A stretch of 64,000 nucleotides of DNA, from contig NC_014652.1 of assembly GCF_000166355.1 (NCBI RefSeq), positions 402,001-466,000 on the forward strand, read 5' to 3'. Source of the stretch: Caldicellulosiruptor hydrothermalis 108 (GTDB lineage Bacteria > Bacillota > Thermoanaerobacteria > Caldicellulosiruptorales > Caldicellulosiruptoraceae). The notes under the pieces are model-generated. The model was not told the DNA's origin. It ran no database searches and worked only from the letters and a program-made list of their open reading frames with translations. Positions 13,991-23,016 of this stretch are shown here, one piece after another (position 1 is the first letter of the stretch; each line of letters begins with the position of its first letter). The position numbers were made by a program, and so were the translations under genes.

Positions 13991-14047
13991 AAAGGGCAGG
14001 TTGGTGGTAGAGAAAGCAAGCATATCCTGCCCTTTTGCTTTCTCTAC
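13991..14047 (+). promoter_or_regulatory. Interleaved hairpins (pseudoknot-like)
   Basis: Arm AAAGGGCAGG (13991-14000) pairs with CCTGCCCTTT (14026-14035). Arm GTAGAGAAAGC (14007-14017) pairs with GCTTTCTCTAC (14037-14047). The two stems are interleaved, so they either exclude each other or form a pseudoknot. This lies between two unknown genes, before GGAGAGATG. Confidence 0.55.
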
Positions 14048-14073
14048 GAAAAAATGAAAAGGAGAGATGATAG

Positions 14074-14400
14074 ATGAATAAAGAACCCAGAATCACATTT
14101 TCAAAAGATTTTGACCCTGAAAAATACAAAGATATTGAAGACATGCCCACTCAAGAAGAAATTCGGCAATTTGTACTTGAGTGCCTTAAAGAATGTGAAA
14201 TAGCTATAAACGACCATGAAGGCTTTGTTGGCGACGGCAAAACCGCAATAGTTGAGAGAATTTCAGAAGATGAATACGTTGTAACATTTTATTTCCCATA
14301 CGACGCTGTAAATGTAAGTGAACAGAAGAAAAAAGACCCGAACTACAAATCAGTACGAGAGATAGTTATGGAAAACCGCCGCAAACAGCAACAAAGATAA
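14074..14400 (+). CDS. Unknown 108-residue acidic protein
   Basis: ATG 14074 follows GGAGAG. Charged, with a central beta-rich stretch ('EDEYVVTFYFPY'); no family recognised. A terminator follows immediately. Confidence 0.55.
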   Translation: MNKEPRITFSKDFDPEKYKDIEDMPTQEEIRQFVLECLKECEIAINDHEGFVGDGKTAIVERISEDEYVVTFYFPYDAVNVSEQKKKDPNYKSVREIVMENRRKQQQR

Positions 14401-14429
14401 GCCCTGAGAAATTCAGGGCTTTGTTTTTT
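14400..14429 (+). terminator. Intrinsic terminator
   Basis: GCCCTGA/TCAGGGC with a short loop, then TTTGTTTTTT, directly after the stop codon of the preceding gene. Confidence 0.75.
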
Positions 14430-14439
14430 GACAGAAACA

Positions 14440-14702
14440 GACCAGATCATCTCAAAAGCCCGCAGCGGGCTCTGGTATGTGGCAAAAAACCAGATATACT
14501 CTTAGATTGCAGGCAGTAGCCAAACCCGAAAATGGCTTTTGGGACAGGCCTTGAGTACCAGAACAAGAAGCAGGATGGGAAAGGAGATTGTAAACGATTA
14601 CACAAGGATGCGACAGAAAAAAGTCATATTAGCTACAAAACAGCTGCCTCAAAAGCCCATACAAGGTTTGTGCCAGAAGTCAAAACCCTTGAAAAACCTG
14701 CT
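14440..14702 (+). repeat. Composite repeat copy upstream of the Rpn gene
   Basis: Non-coding. It shares 'aatggcttttggg', 'agattgtaaacgattacac' and 'ctcaaaagccca' with the copies near 12.4, 18.3, 22.8 and 63.9 kb. TGTAAACGATTACA (14589-14602) fits the cre/LacI operator pattern. No LexA box is seen in this copy. Confidence 0.5.
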
Positions 14703-14713
14703 TTCAAACTATG

Positions 14714-14832
14714 TTGCAAAATCTGAAAATTGAGTGTATAATAAAAGCAAGTAGGAAAACTGTATTCAGAATGTGTCTACAAAAATGTAAAAATAGAAAC
14801 TACTACAGCAAAAAGCTGTGGTTTTTGCTTTT
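14714..14832 (+). ncRNA. Promoter-box-terminator cassette
   Basis: TTGCAA (14714-14719), 17-nt spacer, TATAAT (14737-14742), box TCTACAAAAATGTAAAAA from 14776, terminator CTACAGC-AAAAA-GCTGTGG with a T run (14803-14832). A second extended -10 TGGTATAAT follows at about 14837-14845, before the Rpn gene. Confidence 0.6.
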
Positions 14833-14867
14833 TGTGTGGTATAATAAAAGTGTAAAGGGTAAAATTT

Positions 14868-14910
14868 CTCCTCCCCCTGCTGGAAGTTTGCTAAAAGAGG
14901 GGGAGTTAGC
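14868..14910 (+). promoter_or_regulatory. AGTTNGC element before the Rpn gene
   Basis: CTCCCCCT pairs with AGGGGGAG, which is the ribosome site. Half-sites TTTGCTAA and TTAGCGA flank the right arm and are themselves complementary. Confidence 0.55.
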
Positions 14911-14912
14911 GA

Positions 14913-15866
14913 ATGCGTGATAGTTTGCCACCACAGGAACATGATTCAACCTTTAAGTTTCTGTTTGAACACCCAAAAGATATCCTTTTTCTTGTAAAAG
15001 ATGTTATTGGCTACAGCTGGGCAGACCAAATACAACCGGATTCGATTGAAATTGTTCCGAACGAATTTGTAGATGAGCAGTTTTTACAAAAAAGAGCAGA
15101 TGTCATAGCAAAGGCAAAACTGAAAGACAGAGAAGTATATTTCTACATCCTCATTGAGAACCAGTCAACTGTAGTAAAAGACATGCCAGAAAGACTTCTA
15201 AAGTACATGATTTTGCTCTGGGCAAAGAAAATCAGAGAAGGTGTAAAGAAACTTCCAGCAATAATCCCAATTGTGACATACAATGGTCTTGAAAAAGACT
15301 GGGATATTTCGCAGGAGATAATCAGCGAATTCGATGTTTTCAAAGATGACATTTTCAGGTATGCACTTGTAAACATTTCAAAATTAGATGCAAAGACGCT
15401 ACTGCAAGAAGAAAATGATGTCCTGAGCCCGGTAGTATTCTATTTGGAACAAGTAAGGGACGATACAGAAAAGTTAATCGAGAGGCTAAAAGAAGTTGTG
15501 CCAAAACTACAAAGCCTCAGTCAGACCAACGTGGAAAGGTTTTTGATATGGGCGGGAAATGTAATTCGCCCGAGGTTCCCAAAAGAAGAAAGGGAAAAGT
15601 ATGATAAACTTGCTCAGGAGCTAAAGCAGGGGGGAGTGAGCAAGATGGGCGAGTTTGTATCAAACGTTGCAAGACTTCTGGATGAAGCACAAATGAGAAA
15701 GTTCAATGAAGGAATTCAGCAAGGAATGCAGAAGGGGAAACTTGAAGGAAGACTTGAAGTTGCCAGAAAACTGATTCAGAGAGGATTCAGCGACGAAGAT
15801 ATTGCAGATATTACAGAATTGGATGTAGAGAGAATAAAGGAACTGAGGCAGGAACTGATTAATTAG
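14913..15866 (+). CDS. Rpn/YhgA-family PD-(D/E)XK nuclease
   Basis: 317 residues from ATG 14913. The nuclease core has Asp in 'RADVIAKAK' followed by 'YILIENQS', the ExQ variant of PD-(D/E)XK. The C-terminal part has the family's 'Gly-Met-Gln-x-Gly-x-x-Glu-Gly' helix and ends in a predicted small helical domain. Rpn proteins promote RecA-independent recombination and are often on mobile elements; some act in phage defence. The gene has a dedicated cassette and terminator. Confidence 0.8.
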   Translation: MRDSLPPQEHDSTFKFLFEHPKDILFLVKDVIGYSWADQIQPDSIEIVPNEFVDEQFLQKRADVIAKAKLKDREVYFYILIENQSTVVKDMPERLLKYMILLWAKKIREGVKKLPAIIPIVTYNGLEKDWDISQEIISEFDVFKDDIFRYALVNISKLDAKTLLQEENDVLSPVVFYLEQVRDDTEKLIERLKEVVPKLQSLSQTNVERFLIWAGNVIRPRFPKEEREKYDKLAQELKQGGVSKMGEFVSNVARLLDEAQMRKFNEGIQQGMQKGKLEGRLEVARKLIQRGFSDEDIADITELDVERIKELRQELIN

Positions 15867-15888
15867 AAAGTTCAGATTCAAAAACTTT

Positions 15889-15933
15889 AGCCACAGGTAG
15901 TTTTTCATGCAAAATACCTGTGGCTTTTATTTT
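15889..15933 (+). terminator. Intrinsic terminator
   Basis: AGCCACAGGTA pairs with TACCTGTGGCT, followed by TTTATTTT. It ends the Rpn transcript and faces the minus-strand operon. Confidence 0.75.
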
Positions 15934-15947
15934 CCAGGGGTCCCTTC

Positions 15948-16271
15948 CTATGAAGATACAAACTGCAAAATTTCACCGGTTGTTAAAGAATTTAGGAGCT
16001 TTGCACCATCAAAAAGGCCGAATTTGTAAGCATTTAGCTCGGCCAGACTGTTCATGTAAAAAATTTTATCCATGAGTTCATCCAAAAGGCTGTGCTGCTG
16101 TGGCGGTATAAGCTGTTTTAAAGTTTTCATGATTTGCTGTATTTCTTCCTGAAGTTTTTGCCACTGCTCATCTTCTTCAAGGTCGGCATGGTGCTCATAT
16201 ATCGCATCATAAACAAGATTCTCAATTAACTCCACAATAACATCCTTTGTTTTGGGGTACTGAACAGTCAT
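15948..16271 (-). CDS. Unknown 107-residue protein, paralogue of the gene at 8361
   Basis: The start at 16271 has GAGGGGAG upstream. It shares 'ELIENLVYDA' and the end block 'LAELNAYKFGLFDGAKL' with the product of 8361-8666. Same position downstream of a helicase loader, so it is a likely component of the replication module. Confidence 0.6.
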   Translation of the reverse strand: MTVQYPKTKDVIVELIENLVYDAIYEHHADLEEDEQWQKLQEEIQQIMKTLKQLIPPQQHSLLDELMDKIFYMNSLAELNAYKFGLFDGAKLLNSLTTGEILQFVSS

Positions 16272-16288
16272 CAAAAAACACTCCCCTC

Positions 16289-17140
16289 TCAGCACGCATT
16301 TTTTCTCAAACTCAACCTGAAATCCTGACCGTGCATGGGAACAATCCTGCACATCTCAACAAGCCTGCTAACAATCGCGCTTCCCGCCAAACTGCCAGCT
16401 ACATTCAGCCTTTGCTCAATCTCGTCCAGTGTCAGATTGGTTGTTATCACCACAGGCCGGTAATCCTCATACCTGTTGTTTATGATGAAATACAGCTTTT
16501 CAACAAGCCACTCGGTGGGTTTCTCCTTGCCCAGGTCATCTATAACTAGAAGGTCAACTGTGCAGAGTTGTTTTTCAATTCTGTCCGCTGAAATAGCTTC
16601 CAACTCATACGCCCTTTTCAGTTCGCCCAGAAGAAAAGATACACTGCCAAAAACTACTGGGACGGATTTGTGTATGATTAGATAGTTTGCAATCGCAGCA
16701 GCCAGATGTGTCTTGCCAACACCAAAACTGCCCGTAAAAATCAGACCCTGACCTTTGTGGGCATAAACTTCAAAATTCTGTGCATAATCAAGAGCAACCC
16801 GGTAGGCTTCAGGGTTCAGTTCAAACCTGAAATTTTCAAATGTGCGTTCCCTGAATCTTCTGCCAAGGTTCGATTGGGACAACAACTTCTCCACCCGGGC
16901 AAGCTTTGCCTTTTGCTGAAGTTCTTCAATGTACTTCCTCTCTTCCTCAACTTCCCTTTGTTTTACACCTTCGCAATCACATGTTTCGTAGAATCCCGCA
17001 GAAGATTGCCTGCCACCTACAACAGGATACACATAGTACAAAAGCCTTCCACAGTACTCACACCTGACAGGTGGTTTGTTTTCATCCCTCACAAACCTGA
17101 AAAAATCATCCCCATTCATAAAATTGCGCATATTTGTCAT
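16289..17140 (-). CDS. DnaC/IstB-type AAA+ helicase loader, second copy
   Basis: 283 residues from ATG 17140, with AGGAGGG 6 nt upstream. Cys pairs near residues 27-30 ('CEYCG') form a zinc knuckle. Walker A is 'GSFGVGKTH' and Walker B 'LLVIDDLGKE'. It overlaps the preceding initiator gene by 35 nt. It is clearly related to the loader at 9368-10177 but well diverged, so the two modules are not a recent duplication. Confidence 0.8.
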   Translation of the reverse strand: MTNMRNFMNGDDFFRFVRDENKPPVRCEYCGRLLYYVYPVVGGRQSSAGFYETCDCEGVKQREVEEERKYIEELQQKAKLARVEKLLSQSNLGRRFRERTFENFRFELNPEAYRVALDYAQNFEVYAHKGQGLIFTGSFGVGKTHLAAAIANYLIIHKSVPVVFGSVSFLLGELKRAYELEAISADRIEKQLCTVDLLVIDDLGKEKPTEWLVEKLYFIINNRYEDYRPVVITTNLTLDEIEQRLNVAGSLAGSAIVSRLVEMCRIVPMHGQDFRLSLRKNAC

Positions 17141-17858
17141 TTTTTACCCTCCTCAGAAAATCTTCGTTCCACTCATTGATTTTAGACTCCAGCCATTTCT
17201 CAAAACATTTTTCAGTGTCCATAGCAAAATCACGGTTGCTATGGCTACCGGTGTTATGGCTACTGGGGGTGGTACTGTCGGACAGACACATCTTTTTCAG
17301 TATCCCGCGCAAATACCCGCGTGGGTTGTCAACTTTCCGTTCCAGTAACACATACTCAAGCTCTTCTATAGCCTTTGCAATTAGATGTGCGTCATATTCC
17401 TTGCAGAGCCTGCCTATGTACCTGTAATCATCTTCCTTGCTTTCCCCAGTAGCTTCCCTGTACTTCCTCGTTAGTTCCACTATCACTGCCTTCCTATTCT
17501 CTGTTTGTTCCTCTCTATTTGTAGTTGTATAACTACAAACATTATTAACAACAACATTATTAACAACATCTTTAACAACAATATTGTCTAAACAATTGTG
17601 AGTTTCAGTTGGTTGCAAAATGATATCATATTGACGGTCTTGCAAAGTGGTTTGAGAGCAGGAGTCTACTGGGTCAACAGACTCTTGCTCGCTTTCTTTT
17701 ACCTGCATTTTTTGCGAAGAAAACTTGGATAGGGACTCAGTCAAAAGAAACACAATCAGAGAATTTTTTGATACTCCCATTTCCATAGAAATTTTTGAAA
17801 GTTGCTCATCAAGATTCTTGGGTAATCTTAAAGTTGTTTGTAGTCTATTAGATTTCAT
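17106..17858 (-). CDS. RHH-fused replication initiator
   Basis: 250 residues. Residues 1-50 form a ribbon-helix-helix domain, followed by a low-complexity linker and the C-terminal domain shared with the initiators at 10131 and 55822 ('RKYREATGES', 'GRLCKEYDA', 'NPRGYLRGILKK'). The DNA-binding domain therefore differs between otherwise related initiators. The linker contains a direct-repeat array (17521-17586) and the 63-bp block. The divergent RHH gene at 18001 suggests shared GATATC operators. Confidence 0.7.
   Translation of the reverse strand: MKSNRLQTTLRLPKNLDEQLSKISMEMGVSKNSLIVFLLTESLSKFSSQKMQVKESEQESVDPVDSCSQTTLQDRQYDIILQPTETHNCLDNIVVKDVVNNVVVNNVCSYTTTNREEQTENRKAVIVELTRKYREATGESKEDDYRYIGRLCKEYDAHLIAKAIEELEYVLLERKVDNPRGYLRGILKKMCLSDSTTPSSHNTGSHSNRDFAMDTEKCFEKWLESKINEWNEDFLRRVKNDKYAQFYEWG
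17521..17586. repeat. Palindrome and direct repeats inside the initiator gene
   Basis: GTAGTT-GTAT-AACTAC (17521-17536) is followed by repeats of ATTAACAAC or TTTAACAAC (17540-17586). The array is AT-rich, as expected for an origin melting region. Confidence 0.5.
17640..17702. repeat. 63-bp block nearly identical to 10731-10793
   Basis: Second copy of the conserved block, with three mismatches. It keeps the GAGTCT/AGACTC hairpin and the CTACTGGG octamer. Confidence 0.65.
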
Positions 17859-17891
17859 TTAGAATCACCCCTTTTGATTTTTATTATAATG

Positions 17892-17999
17892 CGATATCAC
17901 ATAGGTGTCAAGAAGAATCTTTTTTAAATTTAAAAGAAATGTTAAAATATCAACGTGATATCAAATTGTTTTCTTGGAGATAGAAAGGAGTGATATCAT
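17892..17999. promoter_or_regulatory. GATATC operators between divergent RHH genes
   Basis: CGATATCAC (17892-17900), CGTGATATCA (17954-17963) and TGATATCAT (17991-17999); the last overlaps the spacing after the ribosome site of the gene at 18001. A further TGATATCAT occurs at about 17621 inside the initiator gene. Confidence 0.55.
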
Positions 18000-18000
18000 A

Positions 18001-18192
18001 ATGCCATCAAGAAAACGTCAGTTTACTTTGCGTTTGGATGAGGATAATTTTTTGAAAATAAAATACATTGCCCAGCAGAATCGACGCTCAACGGCTAATC
18101 AAATAGAATTTCTCATTGAACAATATATAAGAGAATGGGAAAAAACACATGGAGAAATAGATGTATCATTAGTCGAGGAAGATGATAATTAA
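18001..18192 (+). CDS. Arc-type ribbon-helix-helix protein
   Basis: 63 residues from ATG 18001 (AAAGGAG upstream). Strand 'QFTLRLDED', two helices and an acidic tail. It is a close relative of the product of 11640-11825. The GATATC palindromes on its promoter suggest autorepression and joint control of the divergent initiator. Confidence 0.7.
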   Translation: MPSRKRQFTLRLDEDNFLKIKYIAQQNRRSTANQIEFLIEQYIREWEKTHGEIDVSLVEEDDN

Positions 18193-18456
18193 TTTTACAG
18201 TAAACCTAACAAATGTTCGCTATTTTGAAATGAATTCAAAGTAAACCAAGCTTTTCAAAACCATGGCAGACACAGGGTAGCTTGAAAGCCCAGAACAGAC
18301 TCCGGTATATGGCACAAAGCAAGAATACAGCCGGGTTTGCGGGAAACAGGCGAACCTGCAAAGGGCTTTTGAGCCGGGTTTTGGGTGGTAGAACAAGCAA
18401 AAATGGGAAAGAGAGATTGTAAACGATTGCTAAGAATGAAAGAAGGAGATGAAAAC
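18193..18456 (+). promoter_or_regulatory. Composite repeat copy upstream of the R-M system
   Basis: Holds a LexA-like box with one mismatch (18206-18219), 'aaagggcttttgagccggg' (about 18361-18381) and a degenerate cre-like site (18418-18431) close to the ribosome site. No gene is seen. The TTGCAA promoter and TCTACA box are missing in this copy. Confidence 0.5.
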
Positions 18457-21192
18457 ATGACAAAACACTGGAAAGCTATAATACTGAGAAGATTTGAAGA
18501 ACTGGACACTAAAAACGAGATCCTTACAATTTTTGATGAGAAGGACAAAATTATAGATTTTTCAAATTGTATTGAGCAACATCAAAAACAGAAATTTGAA
18601 GATGAGGCTTACATAAGAACCTATTTGGTTTTGAAACTCATAAAAGAACTTGGTTACCGATGTGAAGTTATAGAATTAGAAAAAAAGTATTCTATAGGTC
18701 GTCCTTCCAGAAAAGAGGCTCGTTTAGATATTCTTGTTAAAACTAAAAAAGGTCATCCGTTTATGTTATTGGAGTGCAAAACCCCAGATAGCTTTATCAA
18801 AGAAAAAGACGATGCCATAGAAAATCAACTTTTCGCAATTGCTAAGCAAGAAATAAAAGGAAATATAAAACCCAAATACTTAGTCTTATATACAATTGAG
18901 ATTGAAAATGGAGAAATTTTAGATAGAGCAATTGTAATAGATTTTGAACAATTCCCAACTTATGAAGATTGGAAAGAAGCAGGAGAACCTTCATTAGATG
19001 AGATACCAGCAGATTATGGTATAGCAAAAAAATACACCTATGCTAACATAGAAAAACCAGATCCAATTAGCGGTTTAAAACCCTTAAGGAAGGATTATAC
19101 TCTTACAGATTTTGAAAAACTAAGAGTAGATCTGCACAACAAATTATGGGCTGGGGGTGAAGCTGATTATAACGACATCTTTTATCATTTAATCAAAATC
19201 ATGCTTGTTAAGATATACGATGAGTTATTTACGCCTAGAGGGGAAATTTACAGCTTTCAAATATTTTATAAGGATGACAAACCGGAAACTCCGGCAGAAC
19301 TGGCAAAAAGATTAGAAGATAAATACAAAATCGCATTAAAAGATCTTTTAAACTATGATGAAGAAAAAATAAAAGAAATACCTTTGATTGAGAGAGATAA
19401 ATTCACTTATGAGAAACTATTTTATGCTGTAGAAAAACTCCAAGAAATTTCCTTAACGGAGAATGTCCATAGTAAAGAAGAAGATGTCTTAGGTTTATTT
19501 TTTGAGAGCATATTACAGAACGAATTTAAACAGAGTAAAGGACAGTATTTTACTCATAAGAATATTGTTAGATTCCTAATTTATGCATTAGAGTTAGATA
19601 AATTAGCAATATACAAGCTGAATCAAACATATCCACACTTTCCATATATTATAGACCCTGCCGCCGGTAGTGGTACATTTCTCATTGAAGCAATGAAAAT
19701 TATTACAAAAGAGGTGCTGAAAAATAAAGATAAATTGAAACTTACTCGAGCTTTAGAAGAAAAAATAAAAGACTTAGAAGATCCAAACAGAAAACATCAT
19801 TGGGCAGAAGATTACATTTATGGGATTGAACCGAACACCCGTTTAGGTTTAGCGGCCAAACTAAATATGATTCTTCATGGCGATGGAAATATGAATATTT
19901 TCATTGAAGATGGTCTAATGCCCTTCAAAATAAACGGTAAAGCATTTTATACGAGAAAGTGGAAAGGAAAAGATGTTGGTTTATTGGCTGAAAGTGAAGA
20001 AACAAATATTTATCCAAAGCCGATAAACGGACGTTTTGATGTAGTGATGTCAAATCCGCCTTTCTCTATAAAGATTGAGGCGATGAGGTCCTACAGACAT
20101 ATAAGAGATACCTTTGTCTTTTATGATAAAAAAAATTCGGAGAACCTATTTGTAGAAAGATGGTTCCAACTATTAGCACCTAAAGGGAGATTGGGAGTTG
20201 TCTTGCCGGAAAGCGTTTTTGATACCAAGGAAAATTTATATATCAGGAATTTCCTTTATAAGTATTTCAAAATAAAGGCTATTATCAGCCTGCCTAAGGA
20301 AGCTTTTGAACCTTACACATCAACGAAGGTTAGTTTGCTAATTGCGGAAAGAAAAACTGATGAAGAAGTTAAAGCATGGGAGGATAAATGGAGAGAGTAT
20401 GCAAACGAATACAATAAATTAAGGAATTCAAAATTAATTAAGTTTTTCATAGAGAACGATAAAATTCTTGACTCTTTCAGAAAACTTTTAGACAACCATA
20501 ATATTGAGATAGATTATTCAAAAGTTCTGGTTCATGATTTACTGGATGATAATTTGAAAAATGAAATTGAAGCAAAAATACCACAGAAGAATAAAAATAA
20601 ATTTAAGGATTTGGTAGAGGAAATAGAATCCTTTAAAAATAAGTATAAACTGGACGAGTTAGACACTGAAGAAAATAAGGAAATTCTGAAGAGATTTCTG
20701 AAACAATTTTACCCACAAGAGCAAGAGTTTAAGAGTTTTAAAGAACTCTTAGAATATGTTTATGATGATGTTCTAGAAATAGCTACTTTGGACTATCCAC
20801 AAATTGAAGGGCAAAACGACTACTGCAATAGCTGGTGGGTCTTCGGAGAAGTATCTAAACACTTCAATTATCCAATATTCTACGCTGAAGTTGAAAATAT
20901 TGGATATAAAAGAACAAAGAGAGGCGAACAAGACAAAGATATTCCAGTAAAAGATGAAAATGAGAATATTATTGCTTTTAAAAACGATTTATTTAAAGTT
21001 AAAGCTGAAAAAGTAAAGAGGACATATTGGGTTAACAAAGGAAGTAAAGTGGTTCAGGAAGAGAAAGAGGAAATTATTAAAACTGACATAATAATAGATA
21101 CAGAAAATCCGGAAACAGTGCTTGATTATCTAAGGAAAGCGGATATTTGGTCAGAAAATCCAAATTTTAACTTGAGGTGCAAGAAAAAATGA
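18457..21192 (+). CDS. Fused nuclease-N6-adenine methylase (Type IIG/IIB-like RM)
   Basis: 911 residues from ATG 18457 (AAGGAG 9 nt upstream). Residues about 30-180 form a HsdR-N-like PD-(D/E)XK domain: 'RLDILVKTKKG' then 'LLECKTP'. The middle is a Type I-style gamma methylase: 'GQYFTH', motif I 'DPAAGSGTFL', motif IV 'SNPPFS'. A helical C-terminal region follows. There is no helicase domain, so this is not classical HsdR. Together with the downstream specificity gene it resembles BcgI-type systems in which one polypeptide cuts and methylates. Confidence 0.75.
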   Translation: MTKHWKAIILRRFEELDTKNEILTIFDEKDKIIDFSNCIEQHQKQKFEDEAYIRTYLVLKLIKELGYRCEVIELEKKYSIGRPSRKEARLDILVKTKKGHPFMLLECKTPDSFIKEKDDAIENQLFAIAKQEIKGNIKPKYLVLYTIEIENGEILDRAIVIDFEQFPTYEDWKEAGEPSLDEIPADYGIAKKYTYANIEKPDPISGLKPLRKDYTLTDFEKLRVDLHNKLWAGGEADYNDIFYHLIKIMLVKIYDELFTPRGEIYSFQIFYKDDKPETPAELAKRLEDKYKIALKDLLNYDEEKIKEIPLIERDKFTYEKLFYAVEKLQEISLTENVHSKEEDVLGLFFESILQNEFKQSKGQYFTHKNIVRFLIYALELDKLAIYKLNQTYPHFPYIIDPAAGSGTFLIEAMKIITKEVLKNKDKLKLTRALEEKIKDLEDPNRKHHWAEDYIYGIEPNTRLGLAAKLNMILHGDGNMNIFIEDGLMPFKINGKAFYTRKWKGKDVGLLAESEETNIYPKPINGRFDVVMSNPPFSIKIEAMRSYRHIRDTFVFYDKKNSENLFVERWFQLLAPKGRLGVVLPESVFDTKENLYIRNFLYKYFKIKAIISLPKEAFEPYTSTKVSLLIAERKTDEEVKAWEDKWREYANEYNKLRNSKLIKFFIENDKILDSFRKLLDNHNIEIDYSKVLVHDLLDDNLKNEIEAKIPQKNKNKFKDLVEEIESFKNKYKLDELDTEENKEILKRFLKQFYPQEQEFKSFKELLEYVYDDVLEIATLDYPQIEGQNDYCNSWWVFGEVSKHFNYPIFYAEVENIGYKRTKRGEQDKDIPVKDENENIIAFKNDLFKVKAEKVKRTYWVNKGSKVVQEEKEEIIKTDIIIDTENPETVLDYLRKADIWSENPNFNLRCKKK

Positions 21193-22634
21193 AGATACAT
21201 ATTAAAAATCTGTCTGAACTAACTAATAATTCATACCTAAGAGCAGATTTTAAATTTGCATATTATTACGACACATCTTTTGTTAGATTAAAAGCTAAAT
21301 GGAAGGAAAGTTTTAAACTAAGACAAATAGTATCCAGAATTAGGAATGGAAAAGATTTTAGTAAGAAAGTATATGCAGATTATGAAACAGATACTTGCTA
21401 CATAAGAGTGAACAATTTAAAGCCAATGGGAGAATTTACTGGAGAAGATATTATTTTTCTGAGAGATGAAGAAATTGAAAAATTCTTTAACTTGTTTATT
21501 GATGAAGGTGATTTCCTGATTACACGTTCAGGGACTGTTGGGATAGCCTTTAAATTTATAAGGCATGACTTACCAGAATATATAAGGGATAAAAATTTCA
21601 TGCCTGCCGGCTATATCATCGTTATAAAAGTTCACAACCTGTTTGATGATGAATATCTAAAATACTTCCTATATTCATCAATTAGCAGGAGATATTTTGA
21701 AGCACTTGCTTGTGGAAAGAGCCAGCAAAATATATCTCAAGCTGATCTGGGAAAATGGTTAGTTCCTTTACAGATTTTAAAAAATATTCCCGTTAATGAA
21801 ATAAAAGAAAAAGAGCAAGAAATCTCTAAACTTAAAACTCAAATCAAAGAACCTAAGATTATTGTAAGTGAAGTTTTCGGCAAATACTTTAAACTTGATC
21901 TTAAACAATATTCGGATTTAGAGAAGAAACATATATTTGAAGAAAATCTATTTAACTTATCTAGAGCTACACAGTTAAGGAGTTCTCTAAAGTTTCATCA
22001 TCCGAGATCTGATTTTGTTTTAGGGAAACTAAAAGAGTTCAAGACTGTAAAACTGAAACAATTATTGCGGGAACCTGTGAGAAGAGGTGTTCAACCTGAA
22101 TATAAAGAAGAGGGGGAAGTTATGGTTGTTAAAACCGCTAACCTCAAAAACAGTTACATAGATTTATCTGAAGTCGAATATGTTAGTAGTGAATTTTTCC
22201 AGAAAAACAAAAAGAAAGCAGGAATAAAATATTTGGATGTCTTAATAGCATCTACAGGAACAGGCTCAATAGGTAAAGTTGATATTTGGGAGAGTGACGA
22301 AGAAGCTTTAGTTGATGGACATATATCTATTTTAAGAGTTGATCAAGATAAAGTAAATCCTCGTTATTTGACTTATTACTTAAGGAGCTTATTTGGATAT
22401 TCTCAAATAGAAGCCAATTTTAGTGGTATGTCTAACCAGATAGAAATATATCCCAATGATATAGAAAAGTTTGACATTTTGCTTCCTGATAAAACTATAC
22501 AAGAACAAATAGTTAAAGAAATAGAAACAAAACTTAATGCCCAGAAAAAAATTGCTGAGCAAATAGAAAGACTAAAACAAGAAATAGATAATTTGATAGA
22601 AAAAGCGATTTTAGAGGAAAATAAAAATCTTTGA
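21189..22634 (+). CDS. HsdS-like specificity subunit
   Basis: 481 residues from ATG 21189, overlapping the previous stop as ATGA, with GAGGTG upstream. Two target-recognition halves are visible: each has an 'L-x-x-[IL]' entry and an 'SG/TGSIG' turn ('LITRSGTVGIAF' and 'LIASTGTGSIGKVD') and ends in a long helix. It would set the DNA site recognised by the upstream enzyme. It looks intact. Confidence 0.78.
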   Translation: MKIHIKNLSELTNNSYLRADFKFAYYYDTSFVRLKAKWKESFKLRQIVSRIRNGKDFSKKVYADYETDTCYIRVNNLKPMGEFTGEDIIFLRDEEIEKFFNLFIDEGDFLITRSGTVGIAFKFIRHDLPEYIRDKNFMPAGYIIVIKVHNLFDDEYLKYFLYSSISRRYFEALACGKSQQNISQADLGKWLVPLQILKNIPVNEIKEKEQEISKLKTQIKEPKIIVSEVFGKYFKLDLKQYSDLEKKHIFEENLFNLSRATQLRSSLKFHHPRSDFVLGKLKEFKTVKLKQLLREPVRRGVQPEYKEEGEVMVVKTANLKNSYIDLSEVEYVSSEFFQKNKKKAGIKYLDVLIASTGTGSIGKVDIWESDEEALVDGHISILRVDQDKVNPRYLTYYLRSLFGYSQIEANFSGMSNQIEIYPNDIEKFDILLPDKTIQEQIVKEIETKLNAQKKIAEQIERLKQEIDNLIEKAILEENKNL

Positions 22635-23016
22635 AAGAGGTCAAATTTTTTAAAAGCAAAAGAAGACCAAGTTTAACACCAACATATGTTCGTTATCTAT
22701 AACAAACTCAAGCCAATTCAAACTTTCTGAAATCATGGCAGGTTGCGGGTAGCTTGAAAGCTCAAAACAGACTCTGGCACATGACTCAAAGCAAGAATGA
22801 AGCTTAGTTTGCAGGAAGCAGCCAAACCTGGGAAGGGCTTTTGAGCCGGGGTTGAAGTGCCAGAACAGACAACAGGGCGGAGAAGGTGTTTGTAAACGAT
22901 TACATAAGGATGCGGCAAGAGAAAGTCATGTCAGCTGCAAAACAACTGACTCAAAAGCTCAAACAATACCTTGCCCAGTAGTCTAAAAGCTTTGAAAAAT
23001 CTCTATTTGAACCATA
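22635..23016 (+). repeat. Composite repeat copy
   Basis: Non-coding. LexA-like box with one mismatch (22679-22692), 'gaagggcttttgagccggg' (about 22830), cre/LacI-type palindrome TGTAAACGATTACA (22891-22904), and CCCAGTAG (22974-22981). It leads into the promoter at 23017. This is the fullest copy of the composite unit in the window. Confidence 0.55.

Noticed and set aside
14532-14733. Two overlapping 64-codon frames in the composite repeat
   Set aside because: They span the cre-like palindrome and promoter of a recurrent non-coding unit, lack ribosome sites, and the peptide is not kept in the other copies.
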